Assembly (NCBI GenBank): GCA_023388435.1
Contig: JAEWGG010000016.1
Location: 9,988-73,987, forward strand
Direction of reading: 5' to 3'
Source: Bacillota bacterium
GTDB taxonomy: Bacteria; Bacillota; Clostridia; Saccharofermentanales; Fastidiosipilaceae
Length of the DNA: 64,000 bases
The position numbers and the translations under genes are program-made. How positions within the stretch are numbered: position 1 is the first letter of the stretch; each line of letters opens with the position of its first letter. The notes beneath the pieces are model-generated. The model was not told where the DNA came from. It did not search any database and saw nothing but the letters and a program-made list of their open reading frames with translations. Below are positions 23,090 to 31,234 of this stretch, in pieces.

Positions 23090-24679
23090 ATGGCCCCGAA
23101 CAGATACGACGAACAGAATTACCAGGGCGACAAGGAGCTGCTGGGCGGAGCTTACCAGGAATCTCAGAACTCCCAGGACTTCCAGGACTTTCAGGATTTC
23201 CAGGATTTCCAGGGCTCCCCGGATGAGCTCCAGGAGCAGGATCAGGGCGCTTTTTATGCCTATGAGCGTGAGGATCGGCCCCGCGCCTACGACCAGCCCA
23301 TCTACTACGGAGACGAGGAGGAGAGTGGGGGCCTGCCCGAGAACCGCAAACGGCCACTCTACCTGTGGATCATCCTCCCACTGCTGCTCCTCCTGATCCT
23401 CATTGTCAGCCTGATTTGGAAGTTTACTCAGGCCAGGGATCCCTTTGCCGCCGCCTTGGAACAGGGTCAGCGCAGCCAGGTGCTGAGCTATTTGGACAAG
23501 GGCCAGGGCCAGATTCAGGATGAGAGGACCCAGGACTTCCTGCGCCGCAGCCTCAAGGAAATCTCGACGGAGTACAAGGCCGGCAAGCTCGACGCCAAGG
23601 AGGCGGGAGATTTACTGGCAAAAGTCAAATCCTACCTGGTCTCCGAGGAGGACGCCAAACAGGCTGATATCTACATCAAGGAGATCCAGCGTGCGGTCAC
23701 ACAGAACGCCGCTGAGGAGGCGCTCAAGGCGGCCCGCGACTTCGCCGCCAAGAAGGACTACATCGCGGCTCTGAAACAGCTGGAGGCTGTCAAGAAGGAC
23801 AGTTCCCTGTACGCCGAGGCTGAGAAGCTGAGCCAGCAGTATGCCAAGGAGGTCTTCGGCCAGATTAAGACAACTCTGGAGCAGTCCGTGCAGAATAAGG
23901 AGCTGGACCAGGCCAGAAAGTATCTGGAGAGCAATCGTCAGCTTGTCTCCGCTGAGCAGTATAAGGAGCTCGAGAAGCTGATTCCCGCCGAGTCCAAGGC
24001 GACGGACAGTCAGGGTGGCGAACAGCCCAGGCAGACGGAGCAGGCCCAATCTGAAGCGGGGCAGGCCTCCGAGTCCCAGACTGCAAACAAGTCTGAGGAC
24101 CAGGCTAGCCAGGACCAGCAGAGTCGGCTGGACCGTCTCCGCGGCCACGGACAGGAGCTGCTTGAGGCCGAGCGCTACGATCAGCTGATTGATCTCGTAG
24201 ATGAGCAGTCCACGGCGGACCAGGCCCAGCTCCGGGATCTGCGGGACAAGGCCTATATCCGCTGGCTGAGAAATATTCAGGAGCGCACGGAGGCCGCCCT
24301 GGCGGCAGGGGATGCCGACACGGCCCTGGCCGTCCTGGACGAGTCCTACATGTACATGGCTGAGGACAGCCGTTACCTCAAGCTGCTGGATAAGGCCAAG
24401 AAGCTGAAGGCCGATCAGGCTAAAGCCAGTGCAAGCCAGCCTGAGCAGCCTGCTTTCACCGCAGGGCGCAAGGGTCACGGCCTTGAGAATATGAATCTCC
24501 GTGAGGCCCCGACCCAGCGTAGCGCCGTGGTGGGAACCCTGGATATCGGCCAGGAATTCGTCCTCCTCGACGTCGACGTGCCCGACAATCCTGTCTGGTA
24601 CTACGTGCAGGTCGGTGAACAGAAGGGCTGGGTCTGCGCCCGTGCGGGGGACCGCTACTTCGTCCAGCTTGACAACTGA
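23090..24679 (+). CDS. Single-pass membrane protein with C-terminal SH3b domain
   Basis: 529 residues. An acidic cytoplasmic segment of about 85 residues includes a four-fold QDF repeat. One membrane span (about 87-108, from YLWIILPLLLLLILIVS) follows. A long extracytoplasmic helical region with TPR-like spacing (EEALKAARDFAAKKDYIAAL, AEAEKLSQQYAKEVF, LDQARKYLESNRQLVS) is broken by a Q/S/E-rich linker near residues 300-340. The last 65 residues form a bacterial SH3 domain (NLREAPTQRSAVVGTLDIG, VWYYVQVGEQKGWVCA), a fold often used to bind peptidoglycan. Its place after ddl suggests a cell-envelope role; the exact job is unknown. A terminator follows. Confidence 0.75.
   Translation: MAPNRYDEQNYQGDKELLGGAYQESQNSQDFQDFQDFQDFQGSPDELQEQDQGAFYAYEREDRPRAYDQPIYYGDEEESGGLPENRKRPLYLWIILPLLLLLILIVSLIWKFTQARDPFAAALEQGQRSQVLSYLDKGQGQIQDERTQDFLRRSLKEISTEYKAGKLDAKEAGDLLAKVKSYLVSEEDAKQADIYIKEIQRAVTQNAAEEALKAARDFAAKKDYIAALKQLEAVKKDSSLYAEAEKLSQQYAKEVFGQIKTTLEQSVQNKELDQARKYLESNRQLVSAEQYKELEKLIPAESKATDSQGGEQPRQTEQAQSEAGQASESQTANKSEDQASQDQQSRLDRLRGHGQELLEAERYDQLIDLVDEQSTADQAQLRDLRDKAYIRWLRNIQERTEAALAAGDADTALAVLDESYMYMAEDSRYLKLLDKAKKLKADQAKASASQPEQPAFTAGRKGHGLENMNLREAPTQRSAVVGTLDIGQEFVLLDVDVPDNPVWYYVQVGEQKGWVCARAGDRYFVQLDN
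23174..23209 (+). repeat. Four tandem 9-bp units encoding QDF
   Basis: Units of the form CAGGAYTTY start at 23174, 23183, 23192 and 23201, inside the cytoplasmic part of the SH3b membrane protein. Copy number could vary between strains. Confidence 0.8.
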
Positions 24680-24723
24680 AAATGGCAACTACGGCTGCTG
24701 CAGATGCAGCTGCCGGAGCAAAG

Positions 24724-24756
24724 AAGAGCCCTCCCGCGGCAGGGGAGGGCTCTTGT
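24724..24756 (+). terminator. Terminator hairpin after the SH3b gene
   Basis: Twelve-pair perfect stem AAGAGCCCTCCC (24724-24735) / GGGAGGGCTCTT (24743-24754) with a seven-base loop. The T-tract is short, so efficiency is uncertain. Confidence 0.7.
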
Positions 24757-24775
24757 CTATCGTGAGAGGAGCACT

Positions 24776-25777
24776 ATGGCAGATTTAGGAATCGTGAGAA
24801 GTCACAGCGTCCAGGAGCTACAGCAGGCCCTGTCCTCCCGGGAGATGGCGGACTATGTGCGCTGCTGTGAGGCCCAGTTCATGCGCCAGACGGCGGAGCT
24901 GGCCTATCAAGTGGCCTGGGACCCTGAATTGCGGGCGATTTTTATCGCAGGCCCCAGTTCTTCAGGGAAGACCACATTTAATGAGCGCCTGTCCTCAGCC
25001 CTCCACATGCATGGACGGCCGACCTGCAATCTCTCCCTGGACGACTACTACCGAGATGCTCTGGTTCCTGACTGGATTGACGGGCGTCCGGACCTGGAGA
25101 GCCTGGGGACTCTGGACGTTGAGCTGATGTCGGAGCACATCGCCCGCCTCCTGGAGGGCGAGACGGTGGATGTGCCGCGTTTTGACTTCATGACTCGGCG
25201 TCGTGTCTACGAGCCCGGACGTCAGCTGCGTATGCCGCCCCGCGGTATCCTGCTTGTGGAGGGTCTCCACGGCCTGGCTCCAGAGGTGGTCCAGGACCTG
25301 CCCCGCTCCAGCTATCGCCGCATCCTCATCATGCCCTACGCCCAACTGGTCGATGAGGAGCAAAAAGAGCTGCTGGGACCCCGCGAGATCCGCATGCTGC
25401 GCCGTCTCTGCAGGGACAGTCGCCACCGCAATACCTCCCCCCTGGTGACCCTGGATTACTGGCCCATGCTGGATTATAGCGAGCAGACCATGCTGCCCCT
25501 CTACATTCAGGAGGCGGACGACTTCGTCAACTCGGCCATGGGCTATGAGTTCTGCGTCATGCCACACCTGGCTGAGGCACTGATTGAACAGGATCTGGAG
25601 CTGCACCGCCAGGGCCAGCTTGGCAAACCCGCCTTTCTGCCCGCGGGCCAGGACTTCGCCCAGTTGGATCTGGCCCTGGCTGAGGCGGAAAAAATTCTTA
25701 AGATTGCCCGGAGGCTGCCCTCGGTAGATCCAGAGATCGTCCCCCCGAACTCGATACTTAACGAGTTCATTCACTAG
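24776..25777 (+). CDS. Uridine kinase-like nucleoside kinase (phosphoribulokinase/uridine kinase fold)
   Basis: 333 residues from ATG 24776, which has GAGAGGAG upstream; an in-frame start further upstream would lie inside the terminator. The P-loop GPSSSGKTTFNERLSSAL, SLDDYYRDALVPDWIDGRPD (the substrate loop) and PRFDFMTRRRVYEPG are typical of uridine kinases, and ILLVEGLHGLAPEV is the conserved VEG strand. The C-terminal 110 residues exceed the 210-residue Udk core and resemble clostridial proteins annotated as nucleoside kinases. The likely reaction is ATP-dependent phosphorylation of a nucleoside; substrate not established. It heads a run with the NAD(P)HX repair gene. Confidence 0.85.
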   Translation: MADLGIVRSHSVQELQQALSSREMADYVRCCEAQFMRQTAELAYQVAWDPELRAIFIAGPSSSGKTTFNERLSSALHMHGRPTCNLSLDDYYRDALVPDWIDGRPDLESLGTLDVELMSEHIARLLEGETVDVPRFDFMTRRRVYEPGRQLRMPPRGILLVEGLHGLAPEVVQDLPRSSYRRILIMPYAQLVDEEQKELLGPREIRMLRRLCRDSRHRNTSPLVTLDYWPMLDYSEQTMLPLYIQEADDFVNSAMGYEFCVMPHLAEALIEQDLELHRQGQLGKPAFLPAGQDFAQLDLALAEAEKILKIARRLPSVDPEIVPPNSILNEFIH

Positions 25778-25796
25778 AAAGTCTGTGAGGTCGGCC

Positions 25797-27527
25797 ATGT
25801 TTTGCTTGACGGCAGCTGAGCAGCGGGCCCTGGACCGCTATGCAGTGGAGCGGGGCATAGCCCTGGATCTTCTGATGGAGGCGGCGGGCCTGCAAGTCTA
25901 TAACTGGATACAGCGGGCCCAGGAGGCGGGACTCCTGGCCCCAGACCTGCAGGTCCTGATTTTTTGCGGACGGGGCAATAATGCCGGAGACGGCTATGTC
26001 CTGGCCCGCCATCTCGCGGGCGCTGCATATACCTGGGCCCTGTATGAGGAGGATGTGGAACGGGCGGCGGGTTTCACCCAGGCCCTCGCCCAGGCCCGCC
26101 AGGCCGCACTGGCCCAGGGTCAGACCTTCGGAAGCTGGGCTGAGGGTAGGGCGAGGATTGAGGCCTGGATGTCCGTCCAGACCAGGACACAGAGTCTGAC
26201 TCAGAGCTCTGTGGCAGATTCAGAACAGGGGGCAAGGCTCCTGGCCTGGCCCGATACCGTATTCCCCCTGCCCCGCTGCTGGGAGGAGGGCGGCCGGCGG
26301 CCTGGTCCCTGCAAGCTCCTCGTTGTGGATGCTGTCTATGGAAGTGGCTTTTCCTGCGCCCGCGGCCTCAGTGCGGAGGCCAGCAGCCTCTTCGCCCTCT
26401 GGGCCAAGGCGCGGGAGGAGGCTGGACTGGCCGTCCTCTCCGTGGACATCCCCAGCGGGGTCTCGGCGGATGATGGTAGCGCAGCTCCTGGAGCCTGTCG
26501 TGCGGACTGGACCCTGAGCTTTGTCGCAGCGAAGACGGGCCTCCTCTCAGCCCCTGGCAGGGTCCTGGCCGGGGATATCTACGTGGCGCAGATCGGTCTG
26601 GGCCCCCAGCTGCTCCGTGATTTCTGGCAGACCCAGGGCGGTTTTAGTACGGCCTGTTTACGTGGCGAGGACCTGGCTCAAGCCAGACCAAGGCGCAGCT
26701 GGGACAGCCACAAGACCCGCCAGGGTCGGGCTCTCTTCTGCTGTGGGAGCAGGGGTCTCCAGGGGGCGGCCCAGCTGGCCCTTCTGGCTGCGACGCGAAT
26801 GGGTCTGGGCTACATCCATGCCCTGGTCGATCCAGAGGACTATTCAGCGGCCCTTGCCGCACAGCCAGCCGTACTCTGGCGCAAGTGGACTGGGGGCCTT
26901 GATACGGAGCTCTGTAACTTGCTGCGGAAGCAGGACCTGGTCCTGCTCGGCCCAGGCTGGGGACCCGACTACGATGGCTGTCGCCGCGCCCTTCTGGACC
27001 TTGCCCTGCTGGAGGCCAGGCAGCTGGTTCTGGATGCGGACGCCCTGAACCTGCTTGCCCAGGACAGGGGACACTATCAGGAGCTGCTGCGGGAGCGCCG
27101 CAAGAGGGGCCTGGCGAAGCCCGTGCTGACCCCGCATACGGGCGAATTCCAGCGCCTCTGTCCAGAGCTGCAGAACGGCTCCAGCCGCTTAGAGGCCTGT
27201 TTGCAGGCAGCTGAGACCTACAGCTCCGTCCTCCTTCTAAAAGGCTTTGCAACGGTTGTTGCAGATGCCGAGGCCCGGCCCCGCTGCTACCTCAACAGCA
27301 CGGGTGGACCGAGCCTTGCCAGGGCGGGAACAGGGGACATACTCTCCGGGCTCCTGGCAGCCCTCCTGGCTCAGGGCCAGGAACCGCTGCTGGCCGCCGC
27401 TCAGGCGGCCCATATACACGGTCTGGCAGGAGATCTGAGCGCCCAGCGTTGGGGCCTTCTAGGGGCTAGCACAGAACGGATTTTAGACGGACTTGAACTG
27501 GCCCAGGAGGCCCTTGGATGGCACTGA
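25797..27527 (+). CDS. nnr: Bifunctional NAD(P)H-hydrate epimerase / ADP-dependent dehydratase
   Basis: 576 residues from ATG 25797 (GTGAGG six bases upstream). The enzyme repairs hydrated NADH and NADPH. The N-terminal YjeF_N epimerase half shows GRGNNAGDGYVLARHLAG and SVDIPSGVSADDGS. The C-terminal ribokinase-like dehydratase half shows LVLLGPGWGPDYD, LDADALNLLA, TPHTGEFQRL and the catalytic AGTGDILSGLLAALLAQG. Total length exceeds the usual 490-510 because of an insert near residues 105-170 in the epimerase half, rich in Q, S and T. It overlaps the next gene by ten bases. Confidence 0.95.
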   Translation: MFCLTAAEQRALDRYAVERGIALDLLMEAAGLQVYNWIQRAQEAGLLAPDLQVLIFCGRGNNAGDGYVLARHLAGAAYTWALYEEDVERAAGFTQALAQARQAALAQGQTFGSWAEGRARIEAWMSVQTRTQSLTQSSVADSEQGARLLAWPDTVFPLPRCWEEGGRRPGPCKLLVVDAVYGSGFSCARGLSAEASSLFALWAKAREEAGLAVLSVDIPSGVSADDGSAAPGACRADWTLSFVAAKTGLLSAPGRVLAGDIYVAQIGLGPQLLRDFWQTQGGFSTACLRGEDLAQARPRRSWDSHKTRQGRALFCCGSRGLQGAAQLALLAATRMGLGYIHALVDPEDYSAALAAQPAVLWRKWTGGLDTELCNLLRKQDLVLLGPGWGPDYDGCRRALLDLALLEARQLVLDADALNLLAQDRGHYQELLRERRKRGLAKPVLTPHTGEFQRLCPELQNGSSRLEACLQAAETYSSVLLLKGFATVVADAEARPRCYLNSTGGPSLARAGTGDILSGLLAALLAQGQEPLLAAAQAAHIHGLAGDLSAQRWGLLGASTERILDGLELAQEALGWH

Positions 27528-28291
27528 GACCCAGGAGGGCAAGGGAGCGGCGCTGGATACACGAGGATGGACAGGGCCGCATCTATGTGCGTCAGCGGCC
27601 TGGACAGCGACGTATCTACCTGCGTCTCAGCCCTGATGCCCGCCGCCTGGAAATTACGGCCCCCTTAGGTCTCAGCTCCCAGGCTCTGCTGGACCTGGTC
27701 CAGGAGGAGCTGCTTCGGCTCCGCCAACGCCAGGCCAGCCTCCTGGCCACCCGGCCCCAAGCGGGACAGCGTTATGCCCCCGGGAGCAGGCACTGGCTCT
27801 GGGGCCAGACCTACCCGCTGGAGCGGCGCAGCTTGGAGCAGGGAAAGCCCCGCCTTGAGTGGACGGGAACTCACTTCTGTCTCAGCAGCAGGGGCACAGT
27901 TCAGGACGCAGACGGCTATAAGTTGTTTACTGAATTTTATAAATGTCAACTATTGCTGGAACTGGAGCAGATTCTTCCCCACTACTGTGCCCAAATGGGT
28001 CTGCCGAGACCGCAGATCAGTCTCCGCCCGATGCGCAGCCGCTGGGGCTCCTGCAGTCCGGGACGGGCCAGTATCCGCTTGAATACGGACCTGGCGAAGC
28101 TTCCGCGAAGCGCCCTGAACTACGTCCTGGTCCACGAACTGTTACACTTCTATCATCCGGACCACAGTCCGGCCTTTTATACGGCTTTGAGCCGTAACTA
28201 TCCCGCCTGGCCCCGGCTACATGAGCAGCTGAGGCAGTGGCCCAAGGAGGTCCCCCTGCTCGGCCAGGACTGGCCGGACAGGACCGATTAA
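27518..28291 (+). CDS. YgjP-type (DUF45) metal-dependent hydrolase-like protein
   Basis: 257 residues. The C-terminal half carries LRPMRSRWGSCS followed by VLVHELLHFYHPDHSPAFY, the HExxH plus downstream H pattern of the YgjP/SprT-like zinc metallopeptidase group. The N-terminal half (YLRLSPDARRLEITAPLGLS) is the strand-rich region usual in this family. Soluble, no signal peptide. Substrate not known; proteins of this group are conserved but poorly studied. Translationally coupled to the NAD(P)HX repair gene by a ten-base overlap. Confidence 0.85.
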   Translation: MALRPRRARERRWIHEDGQGRIYVRQRPGQRRIYLRLSPDARRLEITAPLGLSSQALLDLVQEELLRLRQRQASLLATRPQAGQRYAPGSRHWLWGQTYPLERRSLEQGKPRLEWTGTHFCLSSRGTVQDADGYKLFTEFYKCQLLLELEQILPHYCAQMGLPRPQISLRPMRSRWGSCSPGRASIRLNTDLAKLPRSALNYVLVHELLHFYHPDHSPAFYTALSRNYPAWPRLHEQLRQWPKEVPLLGQDWPDRTD

Positions 28292-28301
28292 GGAGTAGCG
28301 T

Positions 28302-29021
28302 ATGGCCCATCAGCCGCTCTACCGTCGCATTTACGAAGTCCTCAAAAAAGAAATCAGCAGCGGACAGTTCCGTCCCGGAGAGCTGCTGCCTACCGAGCCG
28401 CAGCTCCAGGAGCGCTTCGGCGTCAGCCGCAGCCCCCTGCGCCAGGCCCTGGCCCTACTCGCCCAGGAGGGCTATGTGCGGGCCATCCAGGGCTATGGGA
28501 CCGAGGTTCTGAACCCCGAGCTCTGGCGGTCGGATGCCCAGCGCCGCTACCGCCAGCAGAGTTCCATGACCCAGCTCCTGTCCACAGAGACGGAGCGGGT
28601 GGAGACCCGCAGCGTCAGTATTGATCAGATCGAGGCCGACCAGCAGCTGGCGGGCCAGCTGCTGGTCAGTCCTGGAGCCAGCTGCTGGCGCGTCCAGCGC
28701 CTCCTCTATCGCGGCGGACAGCCTCTGGCCATCGGCAGCCAGTATGTGGAGGCTCGAAGCCTTCCGGAGCTGGACAGCTTTCAGGCGGGCCGCCAGCGCT
28801 TTAGTGATTTTTTCTTCGACCACTGTGGCTTGGAGCCCAATAAGATTCGCCAGGAGATCTGGGCCTGCCAGGCCGACCTCGCCCAGGCCCAGCTGCTCCA
28901 GATGCCCGACCCCCGCATTCTCCTGCGCGTGGAGCGCCAGATCCTGGCTGGAGAGGACCTGCTCTGGTTTGAGTCCTACTTCATCCGGGCCAGCCGCTGG
29001 ACCTGGCATCAGGAGCTGTGA
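28302..29021 (+). CDS. GntR-family transcriptional regulator with UTRA domain (HutC type)
   Basis: 239 residues. The winged helix (PLYRRIYEVLKKEISSGQF, LLPTEPQLQERFGVSRSPLR) occupies residues 1-70. A UTRA ligand-binding domain covers about 85-235, with SCWRVQRLLYRGGQPLAIGS and the closing WFESYFIRASRW characteristic. Such proteins usually respond to a small phosphorylated or amino-sugar-like ligand and regulate the adjacent operon. The gene ends 107 bases before the XdhC-like and ATP-grasp genes, its most likely targets. AAGGAG precedes the ATG. Confidence 0.9.
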   Translation: MAHQPLYRRIYEVLKKEISSGQFRPGELLPTEPQLQERFGVSRSPLRQALALLAQEGYVRAIQGYGTEVLNPELWRSDAQRRYRQQSSMTQLLSTETERVETRSVSIDQIEADQQLAGQLLVSPGASCWRVQRLLYRGGQPLAIGSQYVEARSLPELDSFQAGRQRFSDFFFDHCGLEPNKIRQEIWACQADLAQAQLLQMPDPRILLRVERQILAGEDLLWFESYFIRASRWTWHQEL

Positions 29022-29128
29022 CGCTTCTGCGTTCGGTATCTGAGACTCAGAAGGGAAGGCTTCCGGCCCTCCCGGCTGGAAAATCGCTAAAATAGCTTTA
29101 CATACAGAAAATGAGAGGAGCTGGGAAG

Positions 29129-30241
29129 ATGTTTGAGGTATATCAGGAGGCACAGCGCCGCCTGCACCAGGAGGGGCGGGTTCTGATTCTGACACACTTG
29201 GCTGAGCAGCCTCAGATCCTGCCGCGGAAGTGGGCCCTCTCGGCCCGCAATTTGGAGGCGGACTTGGAAGCTCTGGGCTTCGGGGAGCAGATGGGGGAAG
29301 TTAAAGAGGCGGCCCTGCGTCTGCTGGAAAGCTGGCAGCCACAGCAGCTGGCCTGTGCGGATGGGAGCAGCCTGCTGCTCGAGGGCTACCGGGCCCCGGC
29401 CCGCGTCTTTCTCTTCGGTGCAGGGACGGTGTCAACGGCCCTGGTACCTGTCTTGGCGGCCCTTGACTTCGCGGTGACGGTGATTGACGACCGTCTGCAA
29501 TTCGCCAATCCGGAGCGCCTGCCCCAGGCGAGCCGCGTCCTTTGCCGGCCCTTTGAGGGCGTGACGGAGGAGCTGGACATCGGCCCCGAAGACTATGTGC
29601 TCATCATCACACGGGGGCACCAGTACGACCGGGCCTGTCTTGAGCAGCTCCTGCCCCTGCCCCGGGCCTACCTCGGTATGATTGGCTCTCGCTCCCGTGT
29701 CGCCGGGGTGCGTAAGCTGATGCGCGAGCGCGGTTTCAGCGAGGAGCAACTGGCCGATCTCACGGCGCCGATTGGTCTGAATATCGGGGCCATAGGACCG
29801 GAGGAAATCGCTATTTCCATAGCTGCCCAGCTGATCTGCCAGCGCCGGCTGGGGCAGGTGGAGGCCCTGGAAGCGGGTCAGCGTCCGCGGCGGGGAGCCG
29901 TTGTGGACATGGATATGGATGTTCTACAGGCCTTTGCGGAGGGGGCCCAGATACTTGACCCCCAGCAGGCCACAGCCATTTTGACCATATTGGAGGCCAG
30001 TGGTTCCGTGCCGCGGGTGGCGGGGGCCAAGATGCTCCTGCAGGAGGACGGCCGCATGGTGGGCAGTGTCGGCGGTGGCTGCAGTGAGGGAGAGGCCCTG
30101 CAGAGGGCCCGCGACTTGCTGGATACGGGCGGACATGCTGAGCAGATGGTCTATCTGAATAATTCGGCAGCGGCCGAGGCGGGCATGGCCTGTGGGGGTA
30201 AAATGCGTATCCTCATTGAGGCCTACCCGGCGGAACGATGA
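29129..30241 (+). CDS. XdhC/CoxI-like protein with domains in swapped order
   Basis: 370 residues from ATG 29129 (GAGGAG eight bases upstream; ATG 29111 lacks a site). A Rossmann domain of the XdhC_C type comes first (VFLFGAGTVSTALVPVL, VTVIDDRLQFANPERLP, YLGMIGSRSRVAGVRKLM, PIGLNIGAIGPEEIAISIAA). The XdhC_CoxI domain comes last (ASGSVPRVAGAKMLLQEDGR, GSVGGGCSEGEALQRA, MACGGKMRILIEAYP). In xanthine dehydrogenase maturation proteins the order is usually the reverse. XdhC inserts or sulfurates molybdenum cofactor, but no molybdoenzyme or cofactor gene is in the window. It overlaps the next ATP-grasp gene by four bases. Confidence 0.85.
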   Translation: MFEVYQEAQRRLHQEGRVLILTHLAEQPQILPRKWALSARNLEADLEALGFGEQMGEVKEAALRLLESWQPQQLACADGSSLLLEGYRAPARVFLFGAGTVSTALVPVLAALDFAVTVIDDRLQFANPERLPQASRVLCRPFEGVTEELDIGPEDYVLIITRGHQYDRACLEQLLPLPRAYLGMIGSRSRVAGVRKLMRERGFSEEQLADLTAPIGLNIGAIGPEEIAISIAAQLICQRRLGQVEALEAGQRPRRGAVVDMDMDVLQAFAEGAQILDPQQATAILTILEASGSVPRVAGAKMLLQEDGRMVGSVGGGCSEGEALQRARDLLDTGGHAEQMVYLNNSAAAEAGMACGGKMRILIEAYPAER

Positions 30242-31164
30242 GCAGAGCCCTGGCCTGGCTGGTCCAGAACCACTATGTCCGCCATGAAAAGTTCCGCCAA
30301 CTCGGGCTGAGCCTGCAGCGTGCTGCCGAGGCGGAGGGACTGAACTTGCAGATCTGGGGCCACAGCCAGCTGGCCGCCCACTTTCCCCTCGGCCTCAGTG
30401 CTGAGGGGGGAGCGCCGTCCTGGCCGCAGGGCCTGGAGCGGCCCCGCTTTGTCCTCTTCTGGGACAAGGACCTGCACCTCGCCCGGAGACTTGAACTGGC
30501 AGGTCTGCGTCTCTTCAATACGAGTCGGGCCATAGCCCTCTGTGACGACAAGGCCTGGACGCATCTGGAGCTGGCAGGGGCCTCCATCCCTATGCCAGAG
30601 ATCATACTGGGGCCTTTGAACTTCCGACCTGAGACCTACCCCGTGGCCTGGGCCCAGGACTACCTGGACCTGGCCAGCGCCCGCCTGGGCTATCCGCTGG
30701 TTCTTAAGACCTGCCGCGGCTCCTTCGGCCAGGGGGTCTATCTGCTTCAGGACCGGGAGGCGCTCGAGGCCCAGATCGAAAAGCTGGGCAAGCAGGACTT
30801 CCTCCTCCAGGCCTTTGTGGCCTCTTCGCGGGGCCGTGACCTGCGTCTCCAGATGGTGGGTGACCAGGCCGTAGCCTGGGCGGCGCGCTTCAATGAAGAG
30901 GACTTTCGCTCGAACGTGACCAATGGGGGCCGCATGGAGCGGACGAGCCTGCACCCCCAGGCCCTGGAACTGGGGCGGCGCGTGATGTCCCTGCTGGGTC
31001 TGGACTTCGCAGGCCTCGATCTGCTGGAGGACGGCCGGGGTTCCTATCTGCTCTGCGAGGTGAATTCCAACGCCCATTTCATAAATTTGGACGCCTGCTG
31101 CGGGACGGATACAGGCCGGGCCATCATGCGCTATTGCAAAGCGCAGATGGGAATCTCGACCTGA
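30238..31164 (+). CDS. ATP-grasp ligase of the RimK type, first of a tandem pair
   Basis: 308 residues. After a divergent 100-residue N-domain comes an ATP-grasp core: LGYPLVLKTCRGSFGQGVYL (ATP-binding lysine and small loop), FLLQAFVASSRGRDLRLQMV, NEEDFRSNVTNGGRMER and the metal-binding CEVNSNAHFINLDACCG. This layout matches RimK-like ligases that join a carboxylate, through an acylphosphate, to an amine. Substrates are unknown. It is four-base coupled to the XdhC-like gene and followed closely by a second, distantly related ATP-grasp gene, suggesting one pathway. Confidence 0.82.
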   Translation: MSRALAWLVQNHYVRHEKFRQLGLSLQRAAEAEGLNLQIWGHSQLAAHFPLGLSAEGGAPSWPQGLERPRFVLFWDKDLHLARRLELAGLRLFNTSRAIALCDDKAWTHLELAGASIPMPEIILGPLNFRPETYPVAWAQDYLDLASARLGYPLVLKTCRGSFGQGVYLLQDREALEAQIEKLGKQDFLLQAFVASSRGRDLRLQMVGDQAVAWAARFNEEDFRSNVTNGGRMERTSLHPQALELGRRVMSLLGLDFAGLDLLEDGRGSYLLCEVNSNAHFINLDACCGTDTGRAIMRYCKAQMGIST

Positions 31165-31234
31165 GCGGCAGCACCCGGGCTGCATTTCGTTCGTGAGAGT
31201 ACGTGAAGCTGCGTTGGGAGGAGGGCTCGAGGGC

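Noticed and set aside
23090..23226. Collagen-like GLPG text in an alternative frame
   Set aside because: It is the out-of-frame reading of the QDF 9-bp repeat in the SH3b membrane protein.
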